Origin: Diphasiastrum complanatum
Lineage: Eukaryota > Streptophyta > Lycopodiopsida > Lycopodiales > Lycopodiaceae
Assembly (NCBI GenBank): GCA_029204225.1
Contig: CM055092.1
Location: forward strand, 98,896,912 to 98,960,911
DNA: 64,000 bases
Direction of reading: 5' to 3'
Below the pieces are notes generated by a model, which saw nothing but the letters and a program-made list of their open reading frames with translations, ran no database searches and was not told the origin of the DNA. The position numbers were made by a program, and so were the translations under genes. Of this stretch, positions 22,683 through 32,749 are shown piece after piece; positions within the stretch are counted from its first letter, which is position 1; every line of letters begins with the position of its first letter.

Positions 22683-24490
22683 AGATTTATTCTTATTGTC
22701 AAATGATTTTTATCATCAAATTCTTGCTTTGGTCGAAGATTTCTGTTTCGAGGACTTCCTTCGTTCCTTTGAAGGTACTTTTGTGTCATATTTCGAGGAG
22801 CTTTTGCTTCTTGTAGTCATTTTAAATAATTTGTTGACATCACCAGGCCAAGATTGGTCAACTGGCTTTGACTGTTTAGCTTCAATGACATCAACCTTCT
22901 GCACAACAACATCAACCGAAGATTTTAGTTTCGTATCAGCAGTAGCAGCAGTAGTAGCAATATATTGGTACTTTGGACGCAGCTTCAACGGTTGTGGACA
23001 GTCCAAATACTTGTGGCCTGGCTTCTTATAGTTTGAATACAAAGGAATAAATCCGATCGGTTTTCGCGGCCACGGACAATCCGGCGAAAAGTGTCCAGGT
23101 TCACCACAATTGTAACAGTTTCCCGAAACTGGTTTATTCAAACTAGAAGGACTAAAAAATTCTGGTGGGTTGTGTCTCTTTGGTGCAAACTTTGGTTTGC
23201 CTTGTTGGAATGGTACTACAGTACCTTGAACATAATTGGCAATTGCATCATCTTGATATATAAAAAAGACTTTCTGAGAAGGATCTTTGACATATTTCAC
23301 CTTCACATATCTACACTCTTCTTTAGAATGTCTAGATGTACCACACTTCGTACACCAAAGTGCTGAGTTCAAAGAAGAAGCTTTCAATCTCTTGTTTGCA
23401 ATTTCTGAAATCTGAACTTTTAGATCGTTAAATTTCCTATTAAGGTCAGCCATGTTACTTTTTCAAAGCTTTTCAACTTTAGAAGTTGAAGACTTATCCT
23501 CATGGTTTTTACCATCTTCTTTTCATTTAGACTTTCGTTTCTTTCTTCGATCGGTATCATTGGCTTCTGTGTCTGATGAGTCACTAGAATCAGAATCAGA
23601 ATTGGAAAAACTTAAACTAGATTTAGATTTAGATTCATCTTCACTGTCACTAGAGTCATGCTTAGATTTTTGAGTACGTTTGGTAGAACATCTTTTACGT
23701 GCTAACTTGGAAGTCTCATAATTCTCAGCACTTACTATGACTACTGTTAAAGATGTCATATCTCCTTGTCTACAGTATCGGTCAATTTTCGATGGTAAAC
23801 TTGCCAAAAATCACTTGATCTGCATTGTGACAGGGTACACACCCGTTAGTTTTCCAATTAGATTCTCTACTTTTCATGTATACCTTCGAAGCAATTCTTT
23901 TTTTTTCTTCTGGACATTATTAAGTCGTCCAAGGATTTTGGACGAATAACCAATTTCTCGAAAATAGTTTAAAAATGCATCTTTCAGTAGTACCCAGATG
24001 GCAACACATCTTGGTTCAACTTGACTGTACCATGTGTGTGGCTTGCTTTCTCAGAAAACCTGGAAAAATTCGCAACTTGTCTGCATCAGCACCTTGGTTA
24101 TTCGAGTTAGCAATTGACTCGAACTGTTAAATGTAAATGTCAGCATGATATGAAGATGTTCCTTTAAAATAATCATATTTGATCTTCGAGATTGAAGTAA
24201 AGCGAGGAGCCAGGCCATCCATAATCAGCTTTGGAACTGGATTCGGATCAGGCTTTGGAACTGGATTAACAAATTTAGAACCTAATTCAGCTACAGCAGA
24301 AGCTTCAGTTTCTAGTAGGTTTTCATAATTAAAATTCAAGAAGCGAGATTCTCTTCTTTGCAAAGATTCTTGAATTCTTTTGAAAAAAAAAACTCGAATG
24401 TTGAGGTTATTCCCGACGAATTGTAAATAAATAAAATCGACCAATAAAATGTGCTGCGAGAGCATGGCATCCTGTGCGTATAAGCCCATG
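21339..24490 (-). mobile_element. Ty3/gypsy remnant, copy 2
   Basis: The better preserved copy of the element at 1-3150, same strand, about 21.3 kb away. Order: gag (24,500 down to 22,716), linker and RT (22,682-21,660), truncated RNase H (to 21,339). Shared defects (missing protease, changed RT active site) show that the damage came before the duplication. No flanking LTR pair. A plus-strand gypsy LTR of another type begins just to its right. Confidence 0.85.
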
Positions 24491-24500
24491 GCCCAATGAG
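22716..24500 (-). pseudogene. gypsy gag, copy 2, with zinc knuckles
   Basis: Nucleocapsid part in one 245-residue frame (23,453-22,716). Knuckles: CTKCGTSRHSKEEC and CYNCGEPGHFSPDC, the second a perfect C-x2-C-x4-H-x4-C, with a third degenerate NYKKPGHKYLDC. A basic tail follows (TTRSKSSSKYDTK). Upstream frames hold the Ser/Asp-rich linker (23,807-23,523) and the N-terminal gag (24,585-24,127). Frameshifts separate the three. Binds element RNA in intact relatives. Confidence 0.8.
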
Positions 24501-25226
24501 CACGCAAGCTTAAGTTGTAAATAAAATAAAATAGACTTGGGCCTTTGTAATTAAAATAAAACTTAAGGCCCAAAGTCAATTTCAAACTTAGAGTTTACTT
24601 TTCTTAGAGTTGGGTCCAACTTTGGACTCACATGAATCTTGTGATTTCCAATGTACTTTTTGTGGACCTTTGGATCAAGTTGGGTCCAAGATGAATGAAT
24701 AGGATCAATATAAATATTAGCCAATAGGATTTTGGGGCAAGGGCCTTCCTCATTTTATAAAAAGACACCATTTATACTTTGTTTCCATGCTTAATGAGGA
24801 GGAGGAAACTCTACCACTTTTTGGAGAGAAGCATCCTCATTTGCTATTCACTACTTGCTAATGCTTTTGATTGTGTTTCCATTGTTTCCTATTTTTCTTG
24901 TTGATTGGTTGTCATAGTTAATGTTTCTCCATTAGCAAGCATAAGAAGCATCTGAGCTAACCTCCACTCTCACCCTCTATCTCTCTCTTTCTCTCTTCTC
25001 TTCTCTCAATCTCTTCTAATCTTCCCTTTCCTTTCACCTACAATTATGATGAAGGTAGTTTAGGGGAGTAGAGTTAGTGGAAGTAGTGGTAGTGGTGGTA
25101 GAGTTAGATAAAAAGTAGGAAACTAAATAAAAGTAGCATCTATGCATAGTTAGGTGTCTATCCAGTGAACTAACGTTTGTTGACAGGGAGGAGCTGTACT
25201 ACTACATCGGATCGAAGACCCTACAG
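24500..25226 (+). mobile_element. Ty3/gypsy LTR, plus strand (left end approximate)
   Basis: A non-coding block ending CCCTACA-G right before a gypsy-type primer site. It has a TATA box (TATAAAAA, 24,756-24,763), a purine-rich AATGAGGAGGAGG segment after it and CT-rich DNA near 24,970-25,010. The 5' boundary lies close to 24,500, where similarity to gypsy copy 1 ends, but I cannot fix it. The downstream element body is missing: after about 300 bases of leader the sequence jumps to CACTA exon DNA. Confidence 0.6.
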
Positions 25227-25244
25227 TGGCGCCATTGCCGGGGA
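25227..25244 (+). promoter_or_regulatory. gypsy primer-binding site
   Basis: TGGCGCCATTGCCGGGGA is the type of tRNA primer site known from plant Athila/Tat gypsy elements (tRNA-Asp-like). It fits the LTR end at 25,225. Confidence 0.8.
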
Positions 25245-25548
25245 TAGGTTTTCACTAACTAGTATAGTTGTATTTTAGCTATTTCTTGCTTTTTAGAGTA
25301 GTTTTAGGTAGATTTTTGGGAGTTTAGAGTTAGTTTTCTATATTTTTTTGTGTTTGGACTATTCACAGCTAGGGGAGGAGGTCTGAGAGGGTAGAGGAGG
25401 CCTTGAACAGCTTATAAGGGATTGAAACCCAAACCAACCAACCAAAGAACCCAAAAAACTCACCAATCTATATTTTGGAGAGAAAACGAGCCCAAAATCT
25501 CAAGAAAGAGGAAAAAGAAGGTGTTGGATTCCTTGAAGTCAATCAAGT

Positions 25549-26966
25549 GAGGCATCTTTCAATCAAGAAAGTCCGAGTAGTGCACGAGACCAAAGTTCAA
25601 TCTCTGGAGAGCTTGAGTATGTAGGAATTATTCAAGATATATATGAAGTGTGTTTTGGTAAAAATGGTAAATAGTTTTGTTTGATGTGAAATGGTTCAAA
25701 ATCAATTATCAAGGGTCAAATGCAACCGTGAAAAGAGATTGTAGTGGATTTTTTGCTATCGATTCAACCAAGACATTAAGCATGGATTTTTCAAACACAT
25801 TGGTGTTGCCTTGTCATTGTGAACAGGTGTGTCACATGAGTTTGACATCCATTTTTTCTCAATCATAATCAGTAATATACACTATTTCATTGCAATTCCA
25901 TGACATTGTTTGAACAAACTTTTTAACTTAACATTGTTAAATGTGCAAGTATTTTTTCAACCAGATCGACTAAACAACTGTGAAAAGTATAGTACTAAGG
26001 GCCATAAATGGATCTTTGAATGATCCACAAGGTGATAGTATGCTTGTTAAACAATCTATCAGAAACTAGTCTCAGAAAACAAGATCTAGTTTAGCAGCTT
26101 GATAGGAAACAAGTAGAGACAATCAAAGCATTGATCAATTAGTATAATCCAACTCCACACGTGTGGAAATAAGGCTGTAGTACGGCCTGTAGACAGTGTT
26201 TACAAAGTGCCAAAGCTGGGTTTCATTGGAAAAATAGAGTAATCACCATACAATGAGAGGAAACTCGAGTTTCTCCTTGAGGCTCCAAAAAGTTTCTATC
26301 TTCTCACTATGGAGAATGGGAATACATAGTAAAACACACTTCCTTTGCAAAGTTAGGTGAAAATCCAGCATGTAATAAGGAAGTAGACTCCACTTTCTTG
26401 CCCTAATTTGAAAACCCTAGCCTAGATTCAAGAGTCATGCTTGGTAGGTGCATGGTGAGTACAAATCTCATCATAAATCATGGTCTAGATCTTACAAAGT
26501 AGGAATCACTACCAAATAGACACAACCACTCCTCTTGACTCGTGGTAACCTACTTTAGGTGTGTATGTACAAGTGGCACTTTGGCCATTGAAGCAACCAA
26601 CAAACAATATTGACAAAATGTACAATATTCTACATGGCTAGATTTGCCAATGTAGGCAATTTTTCACAACAACAAGTGGTGGTATGTTGTTCAGGTTAGC
26701 CACACGCAAGACATGTATTTGAAAATGCATACATTGAGAATGAAATGGAAGACTTGAATATTGACAACACAAACATGGACGTTGATGAGGATATAAAAAT
26801 ATCTCCAAGTTTTTTAAATATTATAGAATATACTATAAATAAATCGAATGATTCTAACACAAACGACAATATTGAGAGAGTCCGATTACTATAGTACTGA
26901 TAATGAAATTCATCTAAGCGGAGATGAGTTGCAAGATGTACTGGCTGATGAATTTGAATCTTGTTA
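25549..26966 (+). pseudogene. CACTA transposase DUF4216 exons, copy A
   Basis: The first part (to 25,826) contains YVGIIQDIYEVCFGKNG, FDVKWFKINYQGSNATVKRD and GFFAIDSTKTLSMDF, ending CHCEQ at a GT donor (25,827). After an enlarged intron, the exon resumes at 26,656 behind TGTAG with AIFHNNKWWYVVQVSHT, then an acidic tail with NIDNTNMDVDEDI and SGDELQDVLADEFESCYD, stopping at about 26,966. Intron position matches that of the 17.3-17.5 kb copy exactly, but here the intron is about 830 bases because it holds an insertion (25,985-26,322 and flanks). The upstream transposase domains are absent, so it is a fragment. Confidence 0.8.
25985..26322 (+). repeat. left member of a distant inverted repeat; coding-like
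   Basis: Matches the reverse complement of 34,583-34,925 with scattered differences. It lies inside the CACTA intron of copy A. One frame from about 26,172 reads NKAVVRPVDSVYKVPKLGF then IGKIE, a TAA where the partner has GAA, and SPYNERKLEFLLEAPK. An earlier stretch in another frame reads INGSLNDPQGDSMLVKQSI. The protein is not one I recognise. Probably a transposon-carried gene fragment. Confidence 0.7.
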
Positions 26967-26970
26967 TGAT

Positions 26971-27001
26971 TAATAATATATATATATATATATATATATA
27001 T
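26971..27001. repeat. (AT)n microsatellite
   Basis: An AT dinucleotide run directly behind the CACTA tail. The equivalent run in duplicate B (62,744-62,785) is longer. Confidence 0.9.
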
Positions 27002-28270
27002 CACAACCATTGACGTGATAAATTAATAGTTTGTGTAATTATTGCATCTTTATAATAGATTTTTGTATTTTTCAAGTTCATCTTGAGTTCTATCTAGCAA
27101 TCACTTCTGATTCATTTTAAATCAAATGCTTTAACTGCAATCTATATCTTACTAAAGATCTAGCAAAAATTGATTGACCAAATAAAACAATTAGTGAATA
27201 TACGTTGATCATTTATATATGCTTAAAAAGTAATTTTCTTTTGAAACATCCTTACTATACTGAAAATATATATATTCAAACAATATCTTCATATCTTCAC
27301 TTTGGTCGAAATAACTTTTCTTTTCAAATAAGAAAAAAAATTGTAGATATATACTTTTTGGTTTCGATATTCTTTCTTTACTTGTTTGCTCAGTCCACAA
27401 TGTTGACATTGCAATTCATCAGAATCAAGTATGCACAATCATGTGAATTATATATTTACATAGTCATGCACAATCATGCAAATTATATATTCACATAGTC
27501 ATCATATATTCACATTATAATATGAGAAATAATGATACACTTTTTCATAGTGTTCGATTATTCATTCATCTTTGCTACCACACAAATGTATATAACATTG
27601 CTTTTTTTTCATCAACAAATTTTTGGAACATAACGATTTCGTCAAAGCATAATAATTTGACATCATGATCATTTAATTTTTAGTTCAAAATCATGATCAC
27701 ATAATAATCATTTTATTATTAGTCAACACTTATTCAAAATCTCAAAAGAAGTCTTATTCAAATTAATCCAACTTTGAAATTCTCTGCAAATTTGCCACGT
27801 GTGGCAAATCTCCAAAATTACACTTCTAGTGAAAGTTGGTTAAATAACAGTCATGCATGGCACTTCCACGCGTGGCTCAACCATGACAGTCACTTTGGCA
27901 CTCATTTTTTAAAATTCTATTTTAAAAACAAATTGTGTGGTACTGCCATGTGTGGCAGTGCCACGCAAAACTAAACAATTTATTGTCGGACCCCACCTCC
28001 TTTGAGTTTCTCTCTCTAGTCGAGTTTTCTCACATGGATTTTCTCTCTACCTGAGAGAAGGGCATTTCCAGACTTATATTTCAATTGTACAAGTATCCAC
28101 ACTTGTGAATGTACTTGTCTTGATGATTTATGCATGGTAGAAAGTGCTCTTGCCTTAGATTTATGCAATAGATCTTGATGTTCGATCTATGTGTGATCTA
28201 TGTGCAATCATAAAGTCTTAGGAGATCAATAACGCACTTTGTGGCACTCCCACATGTGTGAATCTGAACA
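27002..28270 (+). mobile_element. AT-rich CACTA flank and copia 5' LTR (left end unknown)
   Basis: No gene. The last part ends CCCACATGTGTGAATCTGAACA directly before a primer site, so it is a copia LTR. It resembles the LTR of the copia at 38.8-43.0 kb (in that element's sense): CTTAGGAGATCA, a CCACACGTGTG-type palindrome and TTTTCTCTCTACC-TGAGAGAAG. Palindromic G-box-like words recur at 27,797 (CCACGTGTGG) and 27,868 (CCACGCGTGG). The LTR start cannot be placed because the whole block is shared with 62.8-64.0 kb. Confidence 0.6.
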
Positions 28271-28282
28271 TGGTATCAGAGC
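28271..28282 (+). promoter_or_regulatory. copia primer-binding site
   Basis: TGGTATCAGAGC, a perfect initiator-Met-tRNA site, right after an LTR ending GAACA. The element body that should follow on the plus strand is not there; instead a minus-strand gag relic begins within 150 bases. Confidence 0.85.
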
Positions 28283-28404
28283 TAGCCTAAGATATCCATG
28301 CATATGTCAATTTGATGTGAAAATTTGCCTTGAAATCAAGACTTTTTTAGTGTACTTGCATCTACCAAAATTTGAATGGTTGGTGCTTCTCCAAGGTGGA
28401 TACC

Positions 28405-28910
28405 TCAAAGTGATGTAGGTAGGGCACCTAACCTATGTAGACACGTCAATTTAGTCTCACTTCTTGCTTTTTGATCCAAAAACTCAAGGGAAAGCTTGTC
28501 AATCTTGTCTATTTGAGATCTAGACAATTTTTTGAGGTCATAGCCACATAGTTTCATGCAATCCAATTGTATTTGAGTCATTTGTGAATGTTTTTGAGTG
28601 CTTGAGTCAAGTTGACCCAAACTTTGTCCATGCACTATCTTGGGATGAGAGTTTGATCTAGTTTGAGAGAGATTGGTAGAGCTAGTGAGATAGGTCTCAC
28701 ACCAAGTCTCATATTGGAAACATTCATCTTTATGATATGTAGGGACATCCTAGCCCTTTTCTTGTACTTTTGGACATCTTGGAGCTCTTGAGACTCCTCC
28801 TCAAGTCCTAGCACAATCTCCATCACATCTTGGGGCACCAAAATCGAGTCCATCCTCACCTTCCAAATGTCATAATTGGAGGTGTTCAATCACTCACTTG
28901 ACATTAATAG
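28405..28910 (-). pseudogene. copia gag N-terminal relic, minus strand
   Basis: Frame 28,889-28,635 reads MNTSNYDIWKVRMDSILVPQ, then KKRARMSLHIIKMNVSN. This is the same gag family as the intact copia at 43.6-50.1 kb (SNYSTWKVRMESLL, KAKRALHIIKMNVTN). The following frame (28,635-28,405) shows LDSSTQKHSQMTQIQLD-type sequence, which no longer matches gag. Truncated, and oriented opposite to the primer site on its left. Confidence 0.7.
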
Positions 28911-29723
28911 GAAGGAACCTATGGAAGCCATGAAAAGTGAAAAAGATGTCTTGTAATGGATCAGAAGGTGTTGCTTCTCTCTCAATAATGGATCCTTAAA
29001 AGGTGCACTACCCAAACTAAGATGTCTCCACCTGCAAGTAAGGATCTTCAAGCCTCCACGGATCTTTCCTCCACCTGTGTCCCTAATCTTAATCACAAAG
29101 GTAGATAACAAGTGGCCTCAAGTATTCACCACCCAACCATAGCTAGCTAGCACATGCAATCCTGCATCTAGGCTAATCTAGCACCTCCTTGCTAACCAAT
29201 AACTAACCACAAGCATACCACCACACACCATAGCATACTCAAGATCCAAACCCTACTTATGTCTCATACCATAAGCAAGATCCAAACCCTAAGCATACTA
29301 CACTCAAGAAAACACTCTATACACTAGTAGCCACACTAGAGCATAAGCATAGCAAACAAGAGAGATCTCTCCTCCTCCTCATGGGTGCCCTTCTCCTCTC
29401 ATATAGATGGCAATTGGCACCCTCCAATACACTATGGAGTTCCATGCACAACCAATGAGAAAGAGAGAGGCCTAGAGGAGTTAAAGAACCTTTATAGGCT
29501 TATGGAAGGTCAAGAGACTTCTTCCATAACCTATGACTCTTTGAATGCTTTTCTTATGGGAGTTGGACCCTTTGGAAGGGCACCCTCCTACTAGGTCCCA
29601 TTGCCCAAGTTGTGCTTGTATACTTTGGTCCAAGACCAATAAAGTGATATGGTTCAAGGTTGAGGCCCAAGGTTTAGAAAAATAGCCAAACACCCATGGT
29701 AATGATTTTCTAACACCTCACTA
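28911..29723. other. non-coding block, possibly copia LTR/leader
   Basis: No gene. It contains repeats of CATACCA/AAGATCCAAACCCTA (29,220-29,300). The stretch may be leader and LTR of the minus-strand copia relic, but no primer site is visible. Confidence 0.35.
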
Positions 29724-29947
29724 TATTCCATACCTCTGACCAAGGCATAGACACCTACCTGCCCTTATCCAAGGACACCAATACCTTAATATAAAGGCAC
29801 ATATCCTTAATCCTTACGGTATCCCTTATTCAAGGGTAACTTGATTCCATACCTCCGACCAAGGTATAGTTACTTGTATGCTCTTATCCAAAGGCACCTA
29901 CCCTTAATTGTAAGGGTACCCCTTATCCAAGGGTAACTTGCCATTTA
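29724..29947. repeat. imperfect tandem duplication, about 100-125 bp units
   Basis: ATTCCATACCTC-[TC]-GACCAAGG starts each unit (about 29,726 and 29,851) and CC-TTATYCAAGGGTAACTTG ends each (about 29,848 and 29,942). The middles differ by insertion of about 28 bases. Confidence 0.75.
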
Positions 29948-29999
29948 GTCCCCAACACTAAATGGACACATAGGGGTCACTGAAGTACTGCTAGTTACA

Positions 30000-30345
30000 T
30001 AGGTATGTAACAGAGGTGAAGAGGCTTTCCTCACAAAAGACAAATCCAAAGGCAAAGGTAAAGGCAAAGGCAAAGGCAAATAGTCCAAAGGTGGTAACTC
30101 AGATCATGATGATCACTCTTCCTCCTCCTCTTCTTTTAGAAAAAAATATAAGTCAAAGTTCAAGAAGGACAAATCAAAGGAGGAGAGTGATGAGGAGTCA
30201 TCACAAACAAGTTGCAAATCCAACAATAAGTGCTACTTTTGTGGTAAGAATGGGCATTTTGCTTCTAATTGTTACAAGAAGAAAGAGCTTAAGAGGGATG
30301 GTGATGTGGTAGCAAGTGGGACTAGATGTGGTAATATTTCAAGAT
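30000..30345 (+). pseudogene. copia gag C-terminal relic with zinc knuckle
   Basis: The plus strand reads a Lys/Gly/Ser-rich linker (frame-shifted GKGKGKGK, then SDHDDHSSSSSS) and a zinc knuckle CYFCGKNGHFASNCYKKKE, C-x2-C-x4-H-x4-C, as in the intact copia (CFYCGIKGHFANECYKKK). It breaks off after about 30,345. The N-terminal gag lies 1.1 kb to the left on the other strand, so this locus has been rearranged. Confidence 0.75.
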
Positions 30346-30639
30346 TGATGTTAATCCTTGTGGACGTGTGGCCAAGAGGAACTTGGATCATCTCAAGGAG
30401 GAGAAGGCAAGTAATCTACCTCAACCTGTGTTCCAAGATGATAAGGCTCATGAAGATGGTGCTTTGGCAAAAACACATGGAGAGTTATTATTTCATGTGA
30501 CTTATTACTTAAAGAATTCAATTGGAGGTATCTCCTATCAAAGGTACTTGATATGAAGATTGCAATAATCGATACTTTGGGGATCTTTAGAGCCATATGC
30601 TTTGTCAACATTCATTTGAAAGTAAGGAATAAGGAGGAT

Positions 30640-31145
30640 CTAATCTCAATCTAGAGGATGATGGTAGGATTTTCAAATCTACCAAAAATCCAAGTGTATG
30701 GTGGAGATTTGTCAAGGCTTGAGGAGGAGGCTTCTCAACACAAGGTTTTATGGAGATATTCAAGAGTCGAGGCCGAGTCTATGTGGCTCACTTTTCATGG
30801 CAAAGAGGGGCAAGTTTCAGGTGGTATCTACTCCAACATTCTCACTTATGCTTCTCTTCCATTATTTGATATACCATCTTGGTTTATTGAGATTTCTACA
30901 TCTCAAAGTTCAAGTCAGACAATACTAGTTTTGTATGATGCCTATTATATGGAAATATTCTTGTCATTGATGGCTTAGATATGTTTCCAAATCATTTTGA
31001 AAGCAAGTGGTTGTCTCATCAAATGTATGCTCTTGGATCTAGTAAGAGCAAGAATGAGTTTGTTACTCATAGTGTGAAAAATCATGTTTTTACATGTTTT
31101 GAGGCAATTCGTAAACTTCTCTTGAGATTAAGTGAAACATCCTTG
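30640..31145 (+). other. unassigned, weakly coding-like stretch
   Basis: Several overlapping plus frames (30,658-30,978 and a shifted one to about 31,140, ending with FPNHFESKWLSHQMYALGSS-type sequence). I recognise no domain. It may be decayed copia or an older coding fragment. Low confidence. Confidence 0.3.
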
Positions 31146-31199
31146 TAGTCTAGGTCGAATTTTAACTCAGGGTCAAATACTGGCTCGAGTGAAATTTGA

Positions 31200-32460
31200 A
31201 TTCTTCTTCATCATTCCAGCCAAAGCAGAACCTGTTCTACGAATATTGTAAGAGGATTGGCCATCTCATCAAGAATTGCAGAATACTCAAGTACAACAAT
31301 GAAAAGAAGATGCAGTCCCAACAACAAGCAAATGCTGCTTCAACCAGTTACTCGCTCTAGCATGAAGAGATAGATGAAACTACATTTTTGACCAAAGTCG
31401 AAGAGCAACAGGATATCGATTCCTGGTATTTGGACTCAGGTGCAACACAACACATGACTCACGATCAAGACTGGTTCCATGACTACAAGTCATACACCCA
31501 TTCTAGAGTTGTGCAACTTGGAGACAACTCAACTCATTCCATTGCGGGTGAAGGAACAGTCAGAACCAAATTCCCGAAAGGTGATGTAATGTTTTTGTCC
31601 AATGCTCTTCACATTCCAAATCTAACCAAAAACTTGCTCTCAGTTAGCAAAATCACAGATTCAGGTCAGAGGGTCGAATTTGATAGACAAGGCTGCACTA
31701 TTCTTGACGAATCTAGAAAAATTTTTGCTTTTAGTAGAAGATGTGGCAATTTGCACAAACTCAGTTACTCCTATTCTACAAGTAGTCAAGCTCTTTTTAC
31801 TACTACTTCTGATTCAAATAATATGTCATAGATTAGGCCATTTAAATTCTAGTTGTAATCAGCAAATGTTAAAACAAAACTTAGTACAAAATTTACCCTT
31901 CATTAGCAAATCCAATACTCCATGTAAAAGCTATATTTCCAGCAAGCATGTTAGAAGTTCAATCATTTCAGATCCAGAATATATTTCTAAAAATTTGCTA
32001 GATCTTGTACTCATGGACATTTGTGGTCCTATGTAGACCAGTTCCACAAGAGGAGTTGTCTATTTGTTGATTATTATTGATGACTTCTCTCAAAGGACTA
32101 ACATATTTCTTGAAGAACAAATCCAATACTCTCAAGTTCTTTATGCAGTTCAAGGCATCATCAGAAAAATCGACCCAGAGAAGAATCAAAGCTTTTATAC
32201 TCAGATGCAGAGGGAGTATTTATCTCCAACAAACTCAAAGACTTCTACAAGGCAACCGGAATACAACAACATTTTACAACAAGCTCACCTCAGTTAAATG
32301 GTGTAGCTAAATGGAAGACTCAGTCACTCATTAAAAGTGCAAGGAGCATGTTGGCCCGTGCATCTCTTCCAAAGAAGTTCTGGGCAGAAGTTGTTACTAC
32401 AACAACCTACCTTCAAAATTGATCCATTTCAGAGGCCCTGAATGGAAAGACACTTTATCA
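31200..32460 (+). pseudogene. old copia: zinc knuckle, protease and integrase relic
   Basis: Order on the plus strand: a damaged knuckle (KRIGHLIKNCRILKY, about 31,255), protease in an open 147-residue frame (31,388-31,831) with SWYLDSGATQHMTHDQDWF, whose DSG is the catalytic triplet, then LSNALHIPNLTKNLLSVSKI. Pre-integrase traces follow (RLGHLNSSCNQQML), then integrase traces LVLMDICGPM, a stop, and IIDDFSQRTNIF. The sequence then decays through stops and frameshifts to 32,460. It is probably the 5' half of the copia whose RT/RNase H lies at 37.9-38.65 kb, separated by other insertions; this link is inference. A decayed sister copy is at 59.5-60.0 kb. Confidence 0.75.
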
Positions 32461-32749
32461 GGTGCATCCGACGACTTGAATCCAACATTCCATTCCATTT
32501 GCATCCCACATTTTTGCAACTGACACCACAAAAATTTTCGAAAAAATAAAACCCATACCATAAGGAAGCCCTTTTCATACTAAGTCTCCCCTTGCCTTCC
32601 TTACAAAAACCCTTAACAAATCCAAAAAACACCAAAAACACCAAAAATCAGACCACACCGAAAAAGAAAAAAAGCAAAGCCCAAAAAAAAACAAAAATCC
32701 AAAAACACCAGAAACACATACACAACACAAAATAAACACACCAGTATCC

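Larger units (their letters stand above)
25549..28330 (+). repeat. segmental duplicate A (partner 62,091-64,000)
   Basis: From GGCATCTTTCAATCAAGAAA to beyond the copia primer site at 28,271, this block matches 62,091 to the right window edge at high identity in the same orientation. Copy A holds about 760 bases (about 25,951-26,712) that copy B lacks. It contains CACTA exons, an (AT)n tract, AT-rich DNA and a copia LTR. The left breakpoints are sharp and flanked by unrelated sequence. Confidence 0.85.

Noticed and set aside
29225-29305. Telomere-type repeat (AAACCCTA words)
   Set aside because: Only isolated AAACCCTA words inside longer imperfect repeats, no tandem array.
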